From assembly GCA_023441055.1 (NCBI GenBank), contig JAEZQY010000005.1, positions 62,001-126,000 of the forward strand: a DNA stretch of 64,000 nt, given 5' to 3'. Source of the stretch: Bacillota bacterium. Its GTDB lineage: Bacteria; Bacillota; Bacilli; Paenibacillales; UBA4045. The translations under genes were made by a program, and so were the position numbers. The notes under the pieces are model-generated. The model was not told the origin of the DNA. It ran no database searches and saw nothing but the letters and a program-made list of their open reading frames with translations. Position 1 is the first letter of the stretch; each line of letters opens with the position of its first letter. Shown piece by piece: positions 58,430-64,000 of this stretch.

Positions 58430-60022
58430 GTGGTAAGGAAAGTAGTCTTAACGATGATGAGCGTCATTCTTACATTCGGCGTCATTATCGGTTGTTCAAG
58501 CAACACGAACAATTCTAGCTCGAGCAACAGCGGTGCGCCTGCTCAGTCTAGCGGTTCATCGGATGATTCAACTCCAGCCAAGGCACCGGCACCTAAGCTA
58601 AAAATTGCATTAGGAACGAATCATCTACCCTATATCGAAGGATCTTCAAACATCAATAATGATGTGATTACCAAGAAGTTGAATGAATTATCTGGCTTCG
58701 ACGTATCTTATGAGCTTATTCCTGAGAATGAATTCGCTGAGCGTATGACCTTGCTGCTGGCCGGCGGAGACTATCCGGATATTATTGGAGCCAATGGTCT
58801 GGGACAAGCCTATATGACGCCAGCGTTGGATGCTAACGTGTTCCTTCCGCTTGATGATTTAATTAAGGAGCATGCTCCGAATATCTTGAAGAATATGCCT
58901 GAGGAAGCTTGGATTCAACCCGAAGTGGCTTATAAGGGTAAGATCTATTCGATTCCATCGACGCATTCGATTCTCAATGAGCGTGTTGTGTTGATCCGTA
59001 AGGATTGGCTGGATAAGCTTAACCTTGAGATTCCAGTAACTGTAGAAGATTATGTTGAGGTGATGCGCGCATTCCGCGATGGAGATCCGAACGAGAATGG
59101 CAAGGCGGATGAACTCCCGACATCCGGTCGTGAGAGCTTAGCTTGGGCTGAGATGTTCTTCGGTGCATATAATGTTCTGTTCAATGGCTGGCGTGAGCTG
59201 GACGGCAAGATTGTTCCAAGCACCGTACATCCTGACATGAAGGATGCATTAAATCTATACCAAATGCTATACACAGAGAAATTGCTCGACAATGAAGTCT
59301 TCGTTAATAAGAAGCAAGATGTGCAGGATAAGGTCGTAGGTGCTGGAATTGTTGGGATGTGGCTTGCGGGTGCATCCGACGTCGCGAATGTACAGAAGCA
59401 ATTTATTGAGAATGGACATACAGATGCTGAGGTTATTGCGATTCCAGCACCGATTGGTCCGGATGGCAAAGGCGGATTATTCAGACGTTCCTTCATCGCA
59501 ACTGATGTATTCGTGATTCCGGCTTCAACCAAGGATCCAGTTGCTGCAATCAAATACCTGGATTGGTTCTATTCCGACGAAGCTCAGAACTTCTTCATGT
59601 GGGGCGTAGATAAGAATGGAGAAATCAATACAGCAGGGACATTCGAATATGATGTAGATGATAAAGCATGGTTGGATCAACACGTGGCGATTGAAGACTT
59701 CTTCAAGCTGATTGGTCCGGGCTCTAGACTGGTTAACGAGGAATATATGAAGCATGTTCCTGGCGGTGAGGAGATTTCTAAAGCGATTGAAATTGTAAAT
59801 AATGAAGGAAGATCATTAAATAACTATGGTATGCCGTTACTGCCAGCGTATACGAATGATCCGGATCTATTCTATCGAGGCTACTGGCTGGAATATGCAG
59901 CCAAGGCGATTACAGGTGTTGTCAATGTTGACGATACGTTCGATAGCTTCGTAGCAGATTGGTATGCGAAGGGTGGACAGAATTGGGTTGACCAAGCGTC
60001 AGAGTGGTATTATTCGCGATAA
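58430..60022 (+). CDS. Extracellular sugar-binding lipoprotein (LplA-like)
   Basis: A 530-residue solute-binding protein with lipobox (GVIIGC), a Ser/Asn-rich linker and a large type-1 domain. It is related to, but clearly different from, the one at 12560. Start is GTG 58430 after AAGGAGAGGG. It is followed by a YesM-like sensor, a YesN-like regulator and a permease, a common Paenibacillus order for glycan uptake. A cre-like box upstream suggests catabolite repression. Confidence 0.9.
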   Translation: MVRKVVLTMMSVILTFGVIIGCSSNTNNSSSSNSGAPAQSSGSSDDSTPAKAPAPKLKIALGTNHLPYIEGSSNINNDVITKKLNELSGFDVSYELIPENEFAERMTLLLAGGDYPDIIGANGLGQAYMTPALDANVFLPLDDLIKEHAPNILKNMPEEAWIQPEVAYKGKIYSIPSTHSILNERVVLIRKDWLDKLNLEIPVTVEDYVEVMRAFRDGDPNENGKADELPTSGRESLAWAEMFFGAYNVLFNGWRELDGKIVPSTVHPDMKDALNLYQMLYTEKLLDNEVFVNKKQDVQDKVVGAGIVGMWLAGASDVANVQKQFIENGHTDAEVIAIPAPIGPDGKGGLFRRSFIATDVFVIPASTKDPVAAIKYLDWFYSDEAQNFFMWGVDKNGEINTAGTFEYDVDDKAWLDQHVAIEDFFKLIGPGSRLVNEEYMKHVPGGEEISKAIEIVNNEGRSLNNYGMPLLPAYTNDPDLFYRGYWLEYAAKAITGVVNVDDTFDSFVADWYAKGGQNWVDQASEWYYSR

Positions 60023-60033
60023 TCGAACAATTT

Positions 60034-60076
60034 GAATGTAGGGAATTCCATCGATGATATGGAATTCCCTACATTC
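60034..60076 (+). terminator. 18-bp perfect hairpin after the solute-binding gene
   Basis: GAATGTAGGGAATTCCAT (60034-60051) and ATGGAATTCCCTACATTC (60059-60076) are exact complements with a 7-base loop. No T tail follows. It may stabilise the binding-protein mRNA and limit read-through to the kinase gene, as is common in such operons. Confidence 0.65.
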
Positions 60077-60142
60077 GATCAGCGGTAATTTTGCTATAAT
60101 TAAAGCTACTACAAAAAGCTACAACGAAGAAGGTAATGATCA

Positions 60143-61981
60143 TTGAGATCTTCATGGAATCGTCTATCCATACGAACGCAACTGATGCTGTTATTCATCA
60201 TATTATTGTGCTTGCCTTTCTTAATATCCCTAACCGTCTGGTATAACATTTCGTCCAAGTCACTTGAACGCAATGTGAAGAGTTTTAACGGGGAACTCGT
60301 AGAGCAAGTGATCGAACGAGTGGACACTTATTTTGAGGATATTGAACGTTTAACATTGCCCCTGTTGACTAATCCTACTGTTCAACAATTTTTGCGTTTA
60401 CAAGAAGATCAATACTATGAACGGATAGGCATCTCGGACCATATTGAATCGCAGGTGTTCTCCACGATCACCTTCGGCCGTAATGAGATATCGAATGTAT
60501 CCATCTACAACAAGCAAGGTTTTGCTGTGACGACACGAAACAGCTTTATTTATATTTATAAGGAAGTCTTTAAGGACTATCTGGAATCTGCGCAACTGGG
60601 GGATAACTTTCAAATTCGCGGTGTTCGTCAAGATCATAATCAATCTGTCATTGCCATTACCCGTTATTTGACTAATACCTCCTCCTATCAGCAGTCTGGT
60701 ATATTCGTTATGGATTTAAAGCTCGACAGCTTATCCGAAATCGCTCAGCATATAACGCCCGGAATAAGCGGGTTTATATGGATTATGGATCAAAACGGAG
60801 TTGTGGTATACCATCCAGATCAAGAACGATGGGGGCAGAAGGTGGATGACTCGTATATCGATGTCTTGCTCTCAGGTTCCGCCGATTCCATTCATCATCA
60901 TATCGATGAGAAAGGTCAGCTGCTCACCTATCGACAGTCTGACTATTCCAAGCTGACCGTCATATCTCAAGTGCCTGTCAATGAATTAATTGGTGAGTTA
61001 ACTGTACCTCGTAAGATTAACATTACTAGCACACTTGGTATTATTATTGTTGCCTTGCTTGGTGTTGGTGCATACTCGATGTTCCTGACTCGATCATTAT
61101 TGATCTTGAAGAAGCTCATGAAGAGAGTCGAAGATGGCGACTTGAATGTCCATGCACCAGCGGTCAATACAAAGGAAATGGCGAGTCTGTACAAGAGCTT
61201 CAATCACATGGTTCAAGAAATTGCCCGATTAATTCAAGTGGTGCACCGATCTGAGATAAAGGAGAAGCAGATGCAGATCAAGCAACGTGAATCCGCACTG
61301 CAATCGATGCAATCTCAAATTAATCCGCACTTCCTGTACAACACATTAGAAGTCATTAATTCGTATGCCATCGTAGAAGGTGTCCTACCAATAAGTCGGA
61401 TGGCAACCGCACTTGCTGATGTGTTCCGGTACAGTGTCGGACACTCTGGTCAATTGGTGACTATGAAGGATGAGATTGACCATATCCGCACTTATTTACA
61501 AATTCAACAGCAACGTTATAAAGATCTAGAGATCGATATTCAAGTGCAGTCTAACGAGACATTAGTTCGATTAAAGGCATTACGATTAATTTTGCAGCCC
61601 ATCATTGAGAATGCATTTATTCATGGCTATGAGAAACAGAAGAGAAAGGCCACGTATATTGGGATCCATGATGAAATTCGCAATGGGGTTTATATCTTGT
61701 ACATTAAGGATCATGGCGGCGGGATGGATGAGGAAGTACGCAATAGGTACAATGAAATCTTCAGCAAGATGGAGATCTTGGATGAGTCTGATCTAGACGA
61801 AATTACAAAGGATAAGCTGTCTCGAATCGGATTGCGGAATGTCCATTATCGCATATTGCTGACATTCGGGGATGACTATGGTTTATCGATCCTGGAACCG
61901 AGCGTCATGGGAACAACAATCGGTATTCGTCTTCCAGCGCATGCAGACACAATTTTGAGGGAGCAGAATGGAGGCGTCTAG
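60143..61981 (+). CDS. Sensor histidine kinase (YesM family)
   Basis: A 612-residue kinase with transmembrane helices at about 14-34 and 292-312, an extracytoplasmic Cache-like sensor between them, and a HAMP segment to about 365. The H-box has QINPHFLYNTLE (phospho-acceptor His), followed by a HATPase domain with ILQPIIENAFIHGY and DHGGGMDEE. Start TTG 60143. It overlaps the regulator gene by 14 bases. It probably senses the sugar or the loaded binding protein encoded upstream. Confidence 0.92.
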   Translation: MRSSWNRLSIRTQLMLLFIILLCLPFLISLTVWYNISSKSLERNVKSFNGELVEQVIERVDTYFEDIERLTLPLLTNPTVQQFLRLQEDQYYERIGISDHIESQVFSTITFGRNEISNVSIYNKQGFAVTTRNSFIYIYKEVFKDYLESAQLGDNFQIRGVRQDHNQSVIAITRYLTNTSSYQQSGIFVMDLKLDSLSEIAQHITPGISGFIWIMDQNGVVVYHPDQERWGQKVDDSYIDVLLSGSADSIHHHIDEKGQLLTYRQSDYSKLTVISQVPVNELIGELTVPRKINITSTLGIIIVALLGVGAYSMFLTRSLLILKKLMKRVEDGDLNVHAPAVNTKEMASLYKSFNHMVQEIARLIQVVHRSEIKEKQMQIKQRESALQSMQSQINPHFLYNTLEVINSYAIVEGVLPISRMATALADVFRYSVGHSGQLVTMKDEIDHIRTYLQIQQQRYKDLEIDIQVQSNETLVRLKALRLILQPIIENAFIHGYEKQKRKATYIGIHDEIRNGVYILYIKDHGGGMDEEVRNRYNEIFSKMEILDESDLDEITKDKLSRIGLRNVHYRILLTFGDDYGLSILEPSVMGTTIGIRLPAHADTILREQNGGV

Positions 61982-63020
61982 CTTGTACAAGGTCATCATA
62001 GTGGATGATGAACAGATGATTAAGAAGAGCTTAGCTACAATGCTGAGCTGGGACGAAGAAAATTTCCAGCTGGTAGGTGAAGCTGAAAATGGGGTTGATG
62101 CGCTTCAATTAATCGAACACGTATCCCCCGATTTGGTTATCACGGATATCAATATGCCGGAGATGGACGGGCTGGAGCTGGTTGAGCTGGCAAGATCACA
62201 TGGTTATTCGAATGACTTTGTCATCGTTACGGGATACAGCGAATTTGAATATGCTCAGAAGGCACTTCGCTATCAGGTTTCGGATTATCTGTTGAAGCCG
62301 ATTAAACCGGATGTGTTCATGGATTATCTGGAGACATTCAAAATAAAGCATAATACCTTAGCCCAGGAGGAGTTGAATCGTAATCGTCTTCTGCAATCGA
62401 ACATGATCAATGCTCAAGAAATCGCTGAAGAAGTATGGCAGCTCAATGAATCTGGCATAAGAAGCCGCGTACAGCAATTAGAGAAGGATAAGGTGTCTGA
62501 CTTTCGAGATCTCTATTATATGGTGATCGGCTGCTTGAATGAGCTGTCATCGAATGTCAGTGAGCTGGAATGGCCAGAAGCGAAGCTAGAACAGTTATCA
62601 TTGATGCAGCTGGAAACGATCTTGCTCGAAGCGATTGCATCCATTCGCATGAAGCGTAACTGGGGAAATCATCGCAGTATTCAAGCGGCAGTGGAATATA
62701 TTAATGCGCATTATCAAGACAATCAATTATCCCTACAGGATGCGGCCAATGTGGTGAATATGTCCGCCTCCTTCTTCAGTCGCAGCTTTAAGGAAGCGAT
62801 GGGGATTAATTTTATTCAGTATATAACGAAGCTGAGGATGGAGAAGGCGAAGCAGCTCCTAATCGAGCAAGAGGATCTCAGAACCTATGAAATCGCTTAT
62901 GAAATTGGATACGTGGACTACCCCCATTTTACCAAGGCCTTCAAAAAATACAGCGGGCTGTCTCCATCCGAATACAGGAGGAATATGGGTGAGATTTATA
63001 CATCAAAATTAGACAAATAA
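61968..63020 (+). CDS. AraC-type response regulator (YesN family)
   Basis: A 350-residue regulator with an N-terminal receiver (Asp-Asp at about 12-13, phospho-acceptor in LVITDINMPEMDG, Lys in YLLKPIKP) and a C-terminal AraC helix-turn-helix pair (about residues 245-345, ending in PHFTKAFKKYSGLSPSEYRR). ATG 61968 is inside the end of the kinase gene. It is the expected activator of the flanking transporter genes. Confidence 0.93.
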   Translation: MEASSLYKVIIVDDEQMIKKSLATMLSWDEENFQLVGEAENGVDALQLIEHVSPDLVITDINMPEMDGLELVELARSHGYSNDFVIVTGYSEFEYAQKALRYQVSDYLLKPIKPDVFMDYLETFKIKHNTLAQEELNRNRLLQSNMINAQEIAEEVWQLNESGIRSRVQQLEKDKVSDFRDLYYMVIGCLNELSSNVSELEWPEAKLEQLSLMQLETILLEAIASIRMKRNWGNHRSIQAAVEYINAHYQDNQLSLQDAANVVNMSASFFSRSFKEAMGINFIQYITKLRMEKAKQLLIEQEDLRTYEIAYEIGYVDYPHFTKAFKKYSGLSPSEYRRNMGEIYTSKLDK

Positions 63021-63027
63021 GAAGAGA

Positions 63028-63062
63028 AAATCACATTTCAGTTCAGGATGAAAACACTTACA
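63028..63062 (+). promoter_or_regulatory. Composite cre-like element before the permease
   Basis: AAATCACAT (63028-63036), 12 bases, then TGAAAACACTTACA (63049-63062). It shares its parts and spacing with the element at 58348-58382. The final TTACAAT could serve as part of a -10 box. Confidence 0.6.
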
Positions 63063-63103
63063 ATTCATCATAGGATCAATTTCTATGATGGGATGTGGGT
63101 GTT

Positions 63104-64000
63104 TTGTCTTTGAGAAAGAACTATTTTCTAAAGCACTGGCCAATTTACAGCATGATTCTACCGGGAGTGGCTTATTTCATCATATTCCAGTACGTCCCGT
63201 TGCTGGGCAGTGTCATTGCATTTCAGAAATACAATATCTTCTCAGGAATCTGGGGAAGCGAATGGGTAGGCTTTGATAACTTTAAGATCATGCTCGAGCA
63301 TCCGAATTTCTACCGAATCTTGCGTAATACGCTATTGATTGCCTTCTATAAGCTAGCGTTCGGTTTCCCTGCGCCAATCCTTCTTGCACTTCTGCTAAAT
63401 GAGGTTGCCAGGAAGTACTATAAGCGAGTTATCCAGACCTTTCTCTATCTGCCGCATTTTCTATCGTGGGTTATTGTAGGCGGTATTGTTATGAATATCC
63501 TGTCACCGACAACAGGTTTGTTGAACGAGATCATTACAAGGCTCGGCGGTGAATCGATCTTCTTCATGCAGAAGCCAGAGTACTTCCGTTCGATCGTGGT
63601 GATTTCAGATATCTGGCGCAATGTAGGCTGGGGGACGATTATCTATCTAGCTGCGCTAGCAAGTGTGAATATGGAGCTGTATGAAGCAGCTGAGGTTGAT
63701 GGAGCCGGTCGACTGCGGCAGACGTTCAGCATTACGCTCCCTGCTATCATGCCTACCGTTATCGTGCTCCTGCTTATTAACATTGGAGACTTCCTTAACC
63801 TAGGTGCTGAGCAATTGCTGGTGCTGCAAAATCCGCTAGTACTTGAGGTTGGTGATATCATCGATACGTATGTGTATCGGGTCGGTCTCTTAGGCGGTCA
63901 GTTCAGTCAGACTGCGGCCGTCGGGATGTTCAAATCTGTAGTTGGATTTATTCTAATTATCGGAGCTAATCAGCTGGCTAAGCGGACAACAGGTAACTCT
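63104..64000 (+). CDS. Sugar ABC transporter permease, 3' end beyond the window
   Basis: An open frame of 299 codons runs off the right edge without a stop. The translation begins LRKNYFLKHWPIYSMI, followed by ILPGVAYFIIFQYVPLLGSV. It has about five or six transmembrane segments and the EAA loop MELYEAAEVDGAGRLR followed by ITLP. This is an LplB/YtcP-type permease related to that at 10633. Start is TTG 63104 or TTG 63110, with only a GGGTG-like site upstream. With the binding protein at 58430 it forms the second sugar importer. Confidence 0.88.
   Translation, partial: MSLRKNYFLKHWPIYSMILPGVAYFIIFQYVPLLGSVIAFQKYNIFSGIWGSEWVGFDNFKIMLEHPNFYRILRNTLLIAFYKLAFGFPAPILLALLLNEVARKYYKRVIQTFLYLPHFLSWVIVGGIVMNILSPTTGLLNEIITRLGGESIFFMQKPEYFRSIVVISDIWRNVGWGTIIYLAALASVNMELYEAAEVDGAGRLRQTFSITLPAIMPTVIVLLLINIGDFLNLGAEQLLVLQNPLVLEVGDIIDTYVYRVGLLGGQFSQTAAVGMFKSVVGFILIIGANQLAKRTTGNS

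Overview
The window is chromosomal DNA of a spore-forming, low- to mid-GC Firmicute, most likely a member of the Paenibacillaceae. It holds the complete spoIIIAA-AH operon, spoIVB, spo0A and spoIIM. Its core gene order follows the Bacillus subtilis yqhN (mntR) to spo0A segment. Paenibacillus-like traits are the LplABC-type sugar transporters paired with very large AraC or YesMN regulators, a DUF3160 lipoprotein, and frequent TTG/GTG starts behind strong GGAGG ribosome binding sites.

Layout. (1) 1-7709: the 3' end of metG, a secreted FG-GAP-like protein, a DUF3160 lipoprotein, a Zur-box-controlled znuA-znuC-znuB zinc importer, ccdA and mntR. (2) 8036-14220: a carbohydrate cassette inserted between mntR and yqhO. 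It has a membrane-bound AraC regulator on the minus strand facing two permeases and a solute-binding lipoprotein. (3) 14292-20368: patatin-like yqhO, yqhR, aroQ, yqhT, efp, lysC (with a likely internal start for the beta subunit) and a DUF441 protein. (4) 20431-27319: a ComA-like phosphosulfolactate synthase, yqhV and spoIIIAA-AH behind a clear sigma-E promoter. (5) 27348-43998: accBC, yqhY-amaP-DUF2273, nusB, folD, xseAB, ispA, a roughly 700-nt structured non-coding region identified as OLE RNA, its partner gene oapA, dxs, tlyA, argR, recN, spoIVB and spo0A. (6) 44050-47983: an accessory insert between spo0A and yqzF with a lipoprotein, a gene relic, a GH105 hydrolase and an unrecognised 610-residue protein. 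(7) 47988-58256: yqzF, the branched-chain keto-acid dehydrogenase genes lpdV-bkdAA-bkdAB-bkdB, a 33-residue Prli42 miniprotein, an M20 peptidase, an MciZ-like FtsZ inhibitor, nudF, endonuclease Q, spoIIM and fur. (8) 58348-64000: a second sugar-transport cassette with a solute-binding protein, a YesM/YesN two-component system and a permease that runs off the window.

The most notable content is the OLE RNA/OapA ribonucleoprotein locus. It sits between ispA and dxs, has its own sigma-A-type promoter, and shows a 10-bp perfect long-range closing helix. OLE is a known but rarely annotated RNA class. Other points of interest are a 24-bp hairpin-containing tandem repeat after recN, the internal lysC start, an apparent ATC start codon in a permease gene, the two very short conserved genes (prli42, mciZ), a paired upstream element shared by two sugar-transport genes, and the relic plus unknown protein in the spo0A-yqzF insert. 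No CRISPR array, tRNA, rRNA, insertion sequence or prophage was seen.
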